Source: Thermoleophilaceae bacterium (GTDB lineage: Bacteria > Actinomycetota > Thermoleophilia > Solirubrobacterales > Thermoleophilaceae). From it: a stretch of 51,009 bases of DNA. The first letter of the stretch is position 1, and each line of letters begins with the position of its first letter. The notes under the pieces are model-generated. The model was not told the origin of the DNA. It did no database searches and saw only the letters and a program-made list of their open reading frames with translations. Positions 8,571-16,564 of the stretch are shown here, one piece after another. The translations under genes were made by a program, and so were the position numbers. The stretch is taken from contig JAUJNT010000004.1 in the NCBI GenBank assembly GCA_030448005.1, positions 171,373-222,381 of the forward strand, given 5' to 3'.

Positions 8571-9085
8571 TTAGGGGGAGAAGCGTGGGTGACGGCGCGC
8601 CAGCCGACCGGTCGGGTGATAACGGTCTCCAACCGCAAGACCCTAACGGACCCGTCTTCGACTATCCGCTCACCTAGAGTGGATCTGGGAGGAACTGGCC
8701 TTCGCCGTGCCACAGGACGGCCGACTGGGAAACCGCGGAGACGATCCTGCTGGACGAGATCCGCGCGCACGCTCCGGAGCTCCGGGCCCGCGGCGAGGCG
8801 GCGCTGGCAAAGCTCGGCGAGCGCTACTTGCTCTCGCCCGCCGAGGTAGAGCCGCGAAGCTACATCCGGCTGAGCGACGGCGACATCGAGATCGTGGGGC
8901 GCTTCGTCACCGCAGTGCGAACTGCCCGCGCCGCCAAGGATGCCATCACCCGCGCGGTCGTAGAGCGGTTGCAGAGCTCCGACATACCGGTCGCCTACAA
9001 GACCTACTCCGTCGACGGCCTTGACGAGCCGCCATCAGGCAGCCGGCTGTGCGCGGTCGGCGCTCACCGCGCCTCCGCCGGCTGA
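8565..9085 (+). pseudogene. MscS-type channel, frameshifted 3' remnant
   Basis: Three frames together spell the C-terminal half of a mechanosensitive-channel-like protein. In the frame entering from the SPW remnant, EAWVTARQPTGRVITVSN matches the beta-domain pattern GEWV-A-Q-TGR-V-VPN of MscS-like proteins. The following VFDY and EWIWEELAFAV lie in the other two frames. After another shift, the final frame reads DWETAETILLDEIRAHAPEL and on to RFVTAVRTARAAKDAI and SSDIPVAYKTYSV, ending at 9085. This is the usual MscS C-terminal alpha/beta domain order. The pore helices are missing. At least three frame changes and a missing N-terminus mean it cannot make a channel. Confidence 0.6.
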
Positions 9086-9170
9086 CGGCCACGTCAGATC
9101 GCCGTCGCAAGGTTCACGTTGTCTTACGAGCGCTTCAGGTTGTGGAGCTTTTTTACGAGGAGCCATCACC

Positions 9171-10193
9171 GTGAACCCCTCGCACTCAAAGCTCAGCCAG
9201 GAAGGTTCGTCGGCGGTGACGCAGTCGAACCGCAGCTCGGGCTCGCTGCTGTGGCGGCTCTTGGCGACCAATGCGGCCGTGATCGGCGGCGCGATGGCCT
9301 TCCTGTCGCTATCGCCGGCGAGCGTTCCCTCGCCGGGCTCACTCGAGAGCGTGCTCGTGCTGATCTGCGGCATGACGGTCATGCTCGTGGCAAACCTCTT
9401 CCTGCTTCGCCGTGCGCTGAGCCCACTTCGCCGCCTGACGGAGCTGATGCATCGGGTGGATCCACTCAGACCGGGGGAGCGCATTCCGATCTATGGCCAC
9501 GACGCCGAGGTGAAGGAGCTGACGCAGGCCTTCAACCAGATGCTCGAGCGCCTCGAGGACGAGCGGCGCGAGTCGACGGGCCGGGCGATTGCCGCTCAGG
9601 AGGACGAGCGACGCAGGATCGCGCGGGAGTTGCACGATGGGATCGGGCAGGGCCTGACCGCCGCGCTGTTGCAGCTGGAGACGGCCACGAGGACCGCACC
9701 GCCGAATCTGGCGCCGAAGCTCTCGGGAGCGATGGAGTGCGTTCGCGGCAGCATGGAGGAAGCGAGGGCGGTTGCCGCGAGGTTGCGCCCCGAGGCGCTC
9801 GACGACCTCGGGCTGGTAAGCGCGTTGAGATCGCTCGGGAAACGGCTGGCTGAGCAGACCGGGATCGAGATCGAGCTTGACCTGCATGACGGCCTGCCGA
9901 AGCTCCCGGAGGAAGATGAGATCGTCGTCTACCGCGTTGCACAGGAGGCGCTCACGAACCTCCTCCGCCACGCCGACGCAACTCACGTGCGCGTCTGTCT
10001 TGAGCGCCGTGAGGGTGTGGTTCGGCTATGCGTCGTGGACAACGGCGTCGGGCTCGGCGGCTCGGCGGCCGGCGGCGGCATGCGGGGAATGCGAGAACGC
10101 GCCGTGCTCATCGGCGCTGACCTCGAAATACAGCCGGGGCAGGACGGGGGCGTAGCCGTTACGCTCGACGTGCCGGTCGAGGGCAGCGATTGA
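9171..10193 (+). CDS. sensor histidine kinase, NarL/DegS type
   Basis: The kinase is 340 residues. Two membrane helices (about 26-47 and 58-79) are joined by only ten residues, so there is almost no outside sensing domain. A HAMP linker (79-133) follows, then the HisKA_3 dimerisation helix with the phospho-acceptor in ARELHDGIGQG (His155), then an HATPase domain with the N box EALTNLLRHA and the G boxes DNGVGLGG and GGGMRGMRERA. It phosphorylates the response regulator encoded directly downstream, whose start overlaps its stop. I chose GTG 9171 because ACGAGGAG sits eight bases before it and the first helix follows. The tiny sensor loop suggests it senses the membrane itself or a partner protein. 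Confidence 0.92.
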   Translation: MNPSHSKLSQEGSSAVTQSNRSSGSLLWRLLATNAAVIGGAMAFLSLSPASVPSPGSLESVLVLICGMTVMLVANLFLLRRALSPLRRLTELMHRVDPLRPGERIPIYGHDAEVKELTQAFNQMLERLEDERRESTGRAIAAQEDERRRIARELHDGIGQGLTAALLQLETATRTAPPNLAPKLSGAMECVRGSMEEARAVAARLRPEALDDLGLVSALRSLGKRLAEQTGIEIELDLHDGLPKLPEEDEIVVYRVAQEALTNLLRHADATHVRVCLERREGVVRLCVVDNGVGLGGSAAGGGMRGMRERAVLIGADLEIQPGQDGGVAVTLDVPVEGSD

Positions 10194-10849
10194 CCGTCCC
10201 GCTCAAGACACGCGTCCTATTGGCCGACGACCATCCCGTCGTGCGGCGCGGTCTGCGTGACGTCCTCGATGCCGAGGCCGACTTCCAGGTCGTGGCCGAG
10301 GTGGACGACGGAGCGTCTGCCGTCAGCCGCGCTCTCGATGACGATGTCGACCTGGCGATCCTCGACGTCACGATGCCGCGGCTCACAGGGCTACAAGCCG
10401 CGGCCGAGCTGGCGCAGCGTCGCCCCGAGCTGCGTGTCTTGATGCTCTCGATGCACGACAACGAGGAGTACTTCTTCGAGGCGCTGCGGGCCGGGGCCTC
10501 CGGCTACGTCCTGAAGTCGGTGGTCGACCGGGACGTCGTCGAGGCTTGCCGGGCCACTATGCGCGGTGAGCCGTTCGTCTATCCGGGGGCGGTCAAGGCG
10601 CTGATCCGCGACTACGTCGACCGTGTGCAGAGCGGCGAAGACCCGGCAAGCGATCCCCTCTCCCGGCGCGAGTCCGAGGTGATCAAGCTCATCGCGGAGG
10701 GTCACACCAGCAAGGAGATAGCCGCCCTGCTCGTGATCAGCGAGAAGACCGTTGAGCGCCACCGTGCCAACGTCTTGGCGAAGCTGGGCCTGCGCAACAA
10801 GGTCGATCTGACTCGTTACGCGATTCGACGCGGCCTCGTCACGCCGTAG
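10190..10849 (+). CDS. response regulator, NarL/LuxR family
   Basis: The regulator is 219 residues. The receiver has the acidic pair DD at 13-14, the phospho-acceptor Asp59 in LAILDVTMPRLTG, and the conserved Lys109 in SGYVLK. A LuxR-type helix-turn-helix follows at about 155-215 (LSRRESEVIKLIAEGHTSKE, then IAALLVISEKTVERHRANVL). The start is TTG 10190, which overlaps the stop codon of the kinase gene (TTGA), so the two are translationally coupled and form one two-component system. Its targets are unknown. The GlsB-like gene 94 bases downstream is a candidate member of the regulon only by position. Confidence 0.94.
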   Translation: MTVPLKTRVLLADDHPVVRRGLRDVLDAEADFQVVAEVDDGASAVSRALDDDVDLAILDVTMPRLTGLQAAAELAQRRPELRVLMLSMHDNEEYFFEALRAGASGYVLKSVVDRDVVEACRATMRGEPFVYPGAVKALIRDYVDRVQSGEDPASDPLSRRESEVIKLIAEGHTSKEIAALLVISEKTVERHRANVLAKLGLRNKVDLTRYAIRRGLVTP

Positions 10850-10877
10850 GCGGCGGACGGCGCGCCACCCCGTATTT

Positions 10878-10894
10878 GATGGTTTCCCCCCATC
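10878..10894 (+). promoter_or_regulatory. small hairpin after the two-component operon
   Basis: GATGG and CCATC form a five-base-pair stem around a seven-base loop, with no T-run after it. It could be a weak terminator of the two-component operon or part of the leader of the next gene. Confidence 0.3.
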
Positions 10895-10942
10895 GTTCTG
10901 GCGCTCCGCTCTTGAAAGCCTTGGGCCTCTGGTGGACGGCTG

Positions 10943-11209
10943 ATGGGCATCGTGGTCTGGCTCCTGATCGGGGCGGTCGTCGGCGCGATCTTCGCTCCCG
11001 GCAAGCGCTACGCGTTCCCGACCGGGCGGTCGGCGTGCCTGATCGGGGGGATGGGCGGGGGCTTCCTCGGCGGCGGGGTCGTGACGGTCGCCACGGGCTC
11101 GCGCGAGACGTGCGTCTATGCCCCCAGCACCGCCGCAGCCGCCTGCGGAGCGCTGCTTATCGTCGCGGCCGTCGGGTGGGCCGGGCGCGGCGGAGGGTCG
11201 CCCGCGTGA
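10943..11209 (+). CDS. GlsB/YeaQ/YmgE-like small membrane protein
   Basis: The product is 88 residues and has three hydrophobic stretches: MGIVVWLLIGAVVGAIFAPG at the start, a glycine-rich CLIGGMGGGFLGGGVVTVA in the middle and AAACGALLIVAAVGWAG at the end. This is the layout of the transglycosylase-associated / GlsB family of stress-linked membrane proteins. The usual family opening (G-x-x-x-W-x-x-x-G-x-x-x-G) is present. The exact function of the family is not known. Two Cys residues in the loops are not typical of it. It lies between a two-component system and a Crp-type regulator, either of which may control it. Confidence 0.75.
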   Translation: MGIVVWLLIGAVVGAIFAPGKRYAFPTGRSACLIGGMGGGFLGGGVVTVATGSRETCVYAPSTAAAACGALLIVAAVGWAGRGGGSPA

Positions 11210-11300
11210 GTCGCCCGCCTGAGGCCGGCCGGATGGGCTCTTCGGACCCGTCATGCCATTCGGACGCTCCCTTCGCCCCCGGAAGGGGTGGCTCAGGATG

Positions 11301-11333
11301 GTGGGGACCAGTCAGCTAGATGACGGTTCCCAC
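11301..11333. promoter_or_regulatory. imperfect dyad upstream of the Crp-type gene
   Basis: The arms GGGACCAGTCA and TGACGGTTCCC are complementary at 9 of 11 positions around a six-base centre, about 70 bases before ATG 11401. Length and position fit an operator for a dimeric regulator, perhaps the Crp-type protein itself. Confidence 0.4.
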
Positions 11334-11400
11334 CCATAGCTCTCGACCGGGGCGTTCGAGACGCTCTCCGAGTCCGACAAAGAGCTACGGAAGGTAGAGC

Positions 11401-12267
11401 ATGGGCACAGCAAGCCGGCGGAACTCAGGGGGTATTGTCGGCGTGCGGGTGTTGGATGCCGATCCGGATCTAGCGGACGTACTGGACGAAGACGAGCTCG
11501 AGGAGGCCCGATACTCGCTCACCGCGCCGGCGATCACGCTGAGCAAGGGCGACTGGTGTCCACGCCAGGCGATCGCTGACAGCGAGGGGCACGTAGGAGT
11601 GCTGGTCACGGAAGGCACTCTCTGTCGCGAGGTGGTCATCGGCGACAGCGTGTGCGCCGAGCTCGTAGGGCCCGGAGACCTCTTGCGCCCATGGGACGCC
11701 GCGGGCGCCGGCGTGCTCATGTCCTGCGACGTCCGCTGGCATGTGCTCGAGGACGCTCGACTCGCCATCCTCGGCCGCGGCTTCGCGACGGTAGCCGCGC
11801 GCTGGCCGGCTCTAACGAGCGCGCTGGTCTCGCGCGCTGTCAGCCGCTCGCACGGGCTTGCGCTCTCCGCGACGATCAGCTGCACGACGGGGATCGAAAC
11901 GCGTCTTCTAATGCTTTTCTGGCACATGGCGGATCGCTGGGGAAGGGTCCGCAGCGACGGTGTCGTCGTCCCGGTTCCAATGACACATGTCCTGATCGGG
12001 CGCTTGATCGGCGCGCGGCGCCCGTCGGTGTCAACGGCGCTCAAGCGGCTCGAGCGGGAGGCGCTGATCACTCGACTGCCTGGCGGGGGGTGGCTCCTGA
12101 CGGGGGATCCGCCGAGCGCTGCTCTTCAAGGCCGCAGGCACTGCGACGACGCGGACCCCGACCACACCAACGGCACCAACGCCCCTGCGGCGACAGCCGG
12201 CTATCGAGCGCCATCCCTGCCACGCAGCGTCTCAACCAGCGCGGCTGCGGCCAGGGCGTTGGCGTAG
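11401..12267 (+). CDS. Crp/Fnr-type transcription regulator
   Basis: The product is 288 residues. The N-terminal half (about 40-130) has the beta-rich pattern of a cyclic-nucleotide-binding-like domain (GDWCPRQAIAD, then VGVLVTEGTL and LVGPGDLLRPW), but it lacks the R-x-A phosphate-binding motif. The ligand is therefore probably not cAMP. No Fnr-type Cys cluster is visible. A dimer helix near 133-180 leads to a winged helix at 193-236, with the recognition helix ARRPSVSTALKRLE typical of Crp_C domains. The last 50 residues are a low-complexity tail. AAGGTAG lies seven bases before the start. The gene stands alone and a dyad precedes it. Confidence 0.85.
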   Translation: MGTASRRNSGGIVGVRVLDADPDLADVLDEDELEEARYSLTAPAITLSKGDWCPRQAIADSEGHVGVLVTEGTLCREVVIGDSVCAELVGPGDLLRPWDAAGAGVLMSCDVRWHVLEDARLAILGRGFATVAARWPALTSALVSRAVSRSHGLALSATISCTTGIETRLLMLFWHMADRWGRVRSDGVVVPVPMTHVLIGRLIGARRPSVSTALKRLEREALITRLPGGGWLLTGDPPSAALQGRRHCDDADPDHTNGTNAPAATAGYRAPSLPRSVSTSAAAARALA

Positions 12268-12616
12268 GGGACGTAGTCGGGTTGAACGAGGGTCCCGTCG
12301 CCCGCCCTCGAGAAGCGATTCTCAGCCGCCGGAACCCGGTTTACCGCACGACAATCACCGGATTCAGCGCACCAGGTACCGCTGGTGTGGCATGTGGTGG
12401 CCTACCTGCAGCCGCAGCCGCTGCGCCAGTGAGCCGCCCGGGGATTGCACCGCTGTCCGCTACCCAGATGGAGAAGACGACAACCTGGAGCTGGGAAGAG
12501 GCTTGAAGCTGAGTGGAGTGGGCACCCTCAGCGCATGTACATCGAAGTGGTACGCGGGCCAGGGCCTATGGTCCCGAGCGCGAGTGCCAAGCCAACCGTG
12601 CATCGAAGGAGGCGCG
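12268..12616. other. non-coding gap upstream of the DUF2795 gene
   Basis: No convincing reading frame is present. A GGTTTACC at 12338 followed 17 bases later by GGATTC is the only promoter-like feature I noticed, and it is weak. Confidence 0.35.
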
Positions 12617-12799
12617 ATGGAAGTCGATCCGATTGAGGTTCAAAGGCACCTGGGCGGAGTCGAGTACCCCGTCAAGAAGGATGAGCTGATCGCCGCGGCC
12701 GATCGAAACGACGCCCCGCAAGCGGTGGTCGAGGCACTTCAAGCCCTCGACCAGGAGGAGTTCGATGGCCCGGACGAGGTTCAGGCCGCCCTGGGCTGA
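12617..12799 (+). CDS. DUF2795 domain protein
   Basis: This 60-residue soluble protein consists of a single DUF2795 domain: VQRHLGGVEYPVKKDELIAA, a helix with AVVEALQALDQEEF, and the final PDEVQAALG. The family is short, common in actinobacteria and often near stress genes. Its role is unknown, although the fold is thought to be helical and possibly nucleic-acid related. The start is fixed by GAAGGAGG six bases before ATG 12617. It converges on narK with 52 bases between the stops. Confidence 0.85.
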   Translation: MEVDPIEVQRHLGGVEYPVKKDELIAAADRNDAPQAVVEALQALDQEEFDGPDEVQAALG

Positions 12800-12851
12800 G
12801 GACCGGGCCGAAATGCTCGGTTGCTGACGGCGTCAACGCTGGCCGCCTCGC

Positions 12852-14393
12852 TCACGCCGAGGCGTACGCCATGCTCGGCACCTTCTCCACCGCCAGGGAC
12901 TTGCGCAGGTAGAAGAACCAGGTCATGGCGGCGAACACGAGGTAGGCGGCGAGAAAGACCCACAGCGCCGAGATCGACCAGTCGGCGTTTGCCTGAGCCA
13001 CGGCGAGCTTCTCGGCCGGAGTCTCGGCCGCCTTGACCAGCGCGCCGACGCCGAGGCTCGCCTGCCGGAAGACCACCTGGATCAGGAAGCCGCCGAACGC
13101 GCCGATCGCTCCCGCGATCCCGATCACCGCGGCTGCCTGACGCTTGAACGGCACCTGGGTGGACTTCGCGTCGAGGCCCTTCTCCTCGGCCTCCTTGCGC
13201 CCGAGGGCGGCGAAGATGCAGGGGATCATGCGATAGGTCGAGCCGTTGCCCATGCCGGCCAGCAGGAAGATGGCCATGAAGGAGCCGAAGAACAGCCCGA
13301 AGCTGTGGTTGCTCACTCCGGCGATCGCCGTCAGCGTGAAGACGCTCATTCCCACGAAGCAGCCGAGGGTGACGCGAGCGCCGCCGAGCCTGTCGGAGAG
13401 CCAGCCGCCGAAGGGCCGCGCGACCGACCCGATCAGCGCACCGGTGAACCCCAGGCCCGCGAGGTAGGTGGCGATGAAGGGATGACGGCCGAGAAACTCC
13501 GGGAACGTGTTCTTGATCACGAGCGGCAGCGCGAACGAGTAGCCGATGAACGAGCCGAAGGTGCCGATGTAGAGGAGCGACATCACCCACGTCTGGCTGT
13601 GACGCAGCGCCATCGCATACGACTTGGGGTCCGACTTGGCCTGGGTGAGGCTGTCCATGTAGAGCCACGCCCCCACGGCCGCGGCCACGATGAACGGGAG
13701 CCACACGAGGCCCGCGTAGGCCAGGTGCACCTCATGCTCGGGCAGCTTCACGGCCGCCGCGGGGACGCCGATGATGATCACCATCGGCACCATGAGCTGT
13801 GCCACGGCCACACCGAGGTTGCCGCCGGCGGCGTTCAGGCCGAGCGCCAGCCCCTTGCGCCGCTCGGGGTAGAAGAACGAGATGTTGGCCATCGACGAGG
13901 AGAAGTTGCCGCCCCCGAAGCCGGCCGTGGCCGCGCAGCCGAGCAGCAGCCATAGCTGGGTGTCGTGGCTCCGGTCCGCCAGCCAGCCGCCGGGCACGAC
14001 GATCGAGAGCAGCAGCGTCGGAATCAGAAGCAGCGAGGCGCTGATCGCCGTCCAGGCGCGGCCACCGAACTTCGGCACGGCAAAGGTGTAGGGGATCCGC
14101 AGCGTCGCTCCGACGAGGTTGGGCACCGCGATCAACCAGAACTGCTCGGGAAGCGACAGGACGATGTCGATGTTGGCGAGGTTGATGACGACGATCGTCC
14201 ACAGCACCCAGATGCTGAAGCCGAGGTGCTCGGCGAAGATCGAAAAGAGGAGGTTCTTGCGGGCGATGCGCCTGCCCTCCCCCTCCCAGAAGCGCTCGTC
14301 CTCCGGGTCCCACTGCTCGATCCACCGGCCTCGACGGGAGAACGACGTACCCTGGCCCCCGACCGCGTGCGCGGCTTTGCTTCCTCCGGACAC
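12852..14393 (-). CDS. narK: nitrate/nitrite transporter NarK
   Basis: The transporter is 513 residues with 12 predicted helices, of the nitrate/nitrite porter branch of the MFS. The nitrate signature appears twice in modified form: GFGGGNFSSSMANISFFYP in helix 5 and GMGNGSTYRMIP in helix 10-11. The opening EQWDPEDERFWEGEGRRIAR before helix 1 is typical of actinobacterial NarK. It brings nitrate in, and may export nitrite, for the reductases encoded across the divergent region. The start is GTG 14393 with GGGGAGG seven bases upstream. It lies downstream of and in line with glnR-like and glnA, 137 bases after the glnR-like stop, so it may be co-transcribed or have its own promoter. Confidence 0.95.
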   Translation of the reverse strand: MSGGSKAAHAVGGQGTSFSRRGRWIEQWDPEDERFWEGEGRRIARKNLLFSIFAEHLGFSIWVLWTIVVINLANIDIVLSLPEQFWLIAVPNLVGATLRIPYTFAVPKFGGRAWTAISASLLLIPTLLLSIVVPGGWLADRSHDTQLWLLLGCAATAGFGGGNFSSSMANISFFYPERRKGLALGLNAAGGNLGVAVAQLMVPMVIIIGVPAAAVKLPEHEVHLAYAGLVWLPFIVAAAVGAWLYMDSLTQAKSDPKSYAMALRHSQTWVMSLLYIGTFGSFIGYSFALPLVIKNTFPEFLGRHPFIATYLAGLGFTGALIGSVARPFGGWLSDRLGGARVTLGCFVGMSVFTLTAIAGVSNHSFGLFFGSFMAIFLLAGMGNGSTYRMIPCIFAALGRKEAEEKGLDAKSTQVPFKRQAAAVIGIAGAIGAFGGFLIQVVFRQASLGVGALVKAAETPAEKLAVAQANADWSISALWVFLAAYLVFAAMTWFFYLRKSLAVEKVPSMAYASA

Positions 14394-14530
14394 AATGACC
14401 TCCCCGAGACGGTTGGACGTGGCGGCTCACAACACGCGGATCCGATTGCGCCGTCGACGCTACGGGCGCGGCGTGTCCGGCTCGTGAGCGCCACATGTCC
14501 AGTGCGTGAACTGGGCGTTGCGGGCTCTTG

Positions 14531-15214
14531 TCAGAGCTCGAACCGGTACCCCACGCTCCGGACCGTCTTTATGCGGGCGGCATGCTCCTGTCCGAGCTTG
14601 GCGCGGACGCGGCGCACATGCACGTCGACGGTGCGGGCACCGCCGTAGTAGTCGTAGCCCCACACCGCCGAGAGCAGCGACTCACGCGAGAACGCGCGAC
14701 CGGGGTGCGTGACGAGGAAGCGGAGCAGCTCGTACTCCATGTAGGTGAAGCTCACCGGCTCACCAGCGATCGACACCTGGTAGGTGGCCACGTTCAACTC
14801 GAGGGACCCGGTGCGCACCACGTCACCCTCCTCCACCCGGTTGACCTGGCGCCTTGCGCGCGCAACCCGCGCCTCCAGCTCGCCACGAGCGAACGGACGC
14901 ACGAGCAGTTCCTGTACCTCTCCGAGCGCCCCAGCGCAGTCGAGGTGCTCGGGGTCGAGCGCGGCCAGGAGCGGCACCTCGCACAGGTCCTCGTGGTCGC
15001 GCAGCCGGGCTACGAGCGGGGCGGGGGAGGGCTCACCCGCTCCCGCCCCCACGATCACGAGCGCGGGACGGCGGGCGGCGGACCCGTCGTCGCCGCCTGG
15101 AAGCAGCGAGCCGTTCACGCTCACCCGCCTCGGGCTGAACCCCAGTTCCGCGAGTGCCTGGGTCAGGTCGCCCATCAACAGGCCGTCCTCGCCGTAGATC
15201 CATGCGTCCGCCAT
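14531..15214 (-). CDS. glnR: GlnR-like orphan OmpR-family regulator
   Basis: This is a 227-residue protein. The N-terminal receiver-like domain is degenerate: at the place of the phospho-Asp the sequence is PALVIVGAGAG, with no acidic residue. The C-terminal winged helix (about 130-227) is intact: LELNVATYQVSIAGEPVSFT, then RAFSRESLLSAVWGY and RTVDVHVRRVRAKLG. No kinase is nearby. Actinobacterial GlnR, the main nitrogen regulator, is also an OmpR-type protein that does not need phosphorylation. Its gene here sits one base after glnA and beside the nitrate genes, so a GlnR-type role is the best reading. True orthology to Streptomyces GlnR has not been tested. It is co-transcribed with glnA. 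Confidence 0.8.
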   Translation of the reverse strand: MADAWIYGEDGLLMGDLTQALAELGFSPRRVSVNGSLLPGGDDGSAARRPALVIVGAGAGEPSPAPLVARLRDHEDLCEVPLLAALDPEHLDCAGALGEVQELLVRPFARGELEARVARARRQVNRVEEGDVVRTGSLELNVATYQVSIAGEPVSFTYMEYELLRFLVTHPGRAFSRESLLSAVWGYDYYGGARTVDVHVRRVRAKLGQEHAARIKTVRSVGYRFEL

Positions 15215-15215
15215 C

Positions 15216-16550
15216 TCAAAGAAGGCCGAGCAGTCGCGTGCGGTCCAGCTCCGTGACGGTCCGCCGGTAGTCCTCCCACTCCCGCCGCTTGTTGGCCACG
15301 AACCAGTCGCAGATCGTCTCGCCGAGCGTCTCCCTGGCCAGCTCGGAGTGCTCGAACGCGTCGGTGGCCTCGCGCAGGTCCTGGGGCAGGCGCCGCAGAC
15401 CGTCGAGCGGCTCGCCGTTGGTCTCGGCGGGAAGCTGGTAGCCGCGCTCGATCCCGCGCAGGCCCGCCGCCAACATCAACGCAAACGTCAGGTAGGGGTT
15501 GCACGCGGGGTCCGGCGAGCGCAGCTCGATCCTCGCTGCGGCCTCCTTGCCCGGCCGGTTGGACGGGAGGCGCACGAGCGACGGGTTGCCGCGCCGCGTC
15601 CACGCCACGTGCTCCGGCGCCTCGAACCCGGTGGCCAGGCGCTTGTAGGAGTTCACCCACTGGTTGGTGAGCGCCGTGAGCTCGGGGGCGTGCGCCAGTA
15701 CGCCCGCCAGGAACGCGCGTCCGACCTCCGACAGCGGCACGTTCTCCTCCAGGCTCCAGAACGCGTTGCGGTCGTCCTCGAACAGCGAGCAGTGCAGGTG
15801 CATCCCCGAGCCCGCCGCCCCGTCGATCGGCTTCGGCATGAAGGTGGCGTACACGCCCAGCTCGCGGGCCACCTCCTTGACCGCCAGGCGAAAGGTGATC
15901 AGCGAGTCGGCCATGGACATCGCGTCCGTGTGCCGAAGGTCCATCTCGTGCTGGGAGGCGGCGGCCTCGTGGTGCGAGGCCTTCACAGGGATTCCCATCT
16001 GCTCGAGGTACTCGATCGTCCGCCGGCGGAAGTCGCTGCCAACGTCGAGGGTCGTGAGGTCGAAGTAGGCGCCCGCATCCAGCGGGCGCGGCTCCTCGCC
16101 CTGCCCCGGCTCGGCGAAGAGGAAGAACTCCACCTCCGGGCCGACCTGGAACGTGTATCCGAGCTCGGCGGCCCGTGCGAGCACATGGCGAAGCGCGTGG
16201 CGGGAGTCGCCCGGGAAGGGAGCGCCGTCCGGGAGGCGCACGTTGCACAACATTCGCGCCACGAGCGAGCCGGGCCGCCACGGCAAGACCTGAAACGTGT
16301 CGGGATCGGGGTGCGCGATCGCGTCGCGCTCGTGGCGGCGGGTACCTCCCTCCAGCGAGGAGCCGTCGATGCCAACGCCCTCCTCGAGCGCCTCCTCGAG
16401 CTCGGACACCGGGATGGCAAAGCTCTTGAGCAGCCCCAGGACGTCCACGAACCAGAGCCGCACGAAGCGCACCCCGCGCTCCTCCACGGTGCGAAGCACG
16501 TACTCGCCTCGGCGCGCGGCAGGCGTCATCGGTGTCACGTCCTCCGGCAC
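15216..16550 (-). CDS. glnA: glutamine synthetase type I
   Basis: The enzyme is 444 residues and joins ammonium to glutamate using ATP. Visible motifs are the beta-grasp part with DVLGLLKSFAIPVSELE and the Asp50 loop (GIDGSSLEG), the metal-site VGPEVEFFLF, GSGMHLHCSLF, the ATP/glutamate loop NSYKRLATGFEAP, and RIELRSPDPACNPYLTFA. The adenylylation Tyr motif NLYDLP of GSI-beta enzymes is not present; PAETNGEPLDGLRRLP stands there. Control is therefore likely by feedback and transcription, as in GSI-alpha. A GTG at 16550 is preceded by TAGCGT at seven bases, so the mRNA may start at the start codon. An internal ATG at 16529 is the alternative. It is one base upstream of the glnR-like gene. Confidence 0.94.
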   Translation of the reverse strand: MPEDVTPMTPAARRGEYVLRTVEERGVRFVRLWFVDVLGLLKSFAIPVSELEEALEEGVGIDGSSLEGGTRRHERDAIAHPDPDTFQVLPWRPGSLVARMLCNVRLPDGAPFPGDSRHALRHVLARAAELGYTFQVGPEVEFFLFAEPGQGEEPRPLDAGAYFDLTTLDVGSDFRRRTIEYLEQMGIPVKASHHEAAASQHEMDLRHTDAMSMADSLITFRLAVKEVARELGVYATFMPKPIDGAAGSGMHLHCSLFEDDRNAFWSLEENVPLSEVGRAFLAGVLAHAPELTALTNQWVNSYKRLATGFEAPEHVAWTRRGNPSLVRLPSNRPGKEAAARIELRSPDPACNPYLTFALMLAAGLRGIERGYQLPAETNGEPLDGLRRLPQDLREATDAFEHSELARETLGETICDWFVANKRREWEDYRRTVTELDRTRLLGLL

Positions 16551-16557
16551 GTCGCCA

Positions 16558-16563
16558 ACGCTA
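16558..16563 (-). promoter_or_regulatory. -10 box of glnA, leaderless spacing
   Basis: TAGCGT on the minus strand ends seven bases before GTG 16550. There is no good -35 hexamer. The region where a 17-bp spacer would lie is filled by a perfect 16-bp palindrome. Confidence 0.5.
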
Positions 16564-16564
16564 C

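Noticed and set aside
6562-8574. Plus-strand open frame of about 670 codons opposite the exporter
   Set aside because: Composition is Arg/Ala/Gly/Gln-rich with no motif. It is antisense to a clear MFS gene and is a product of high GC content.
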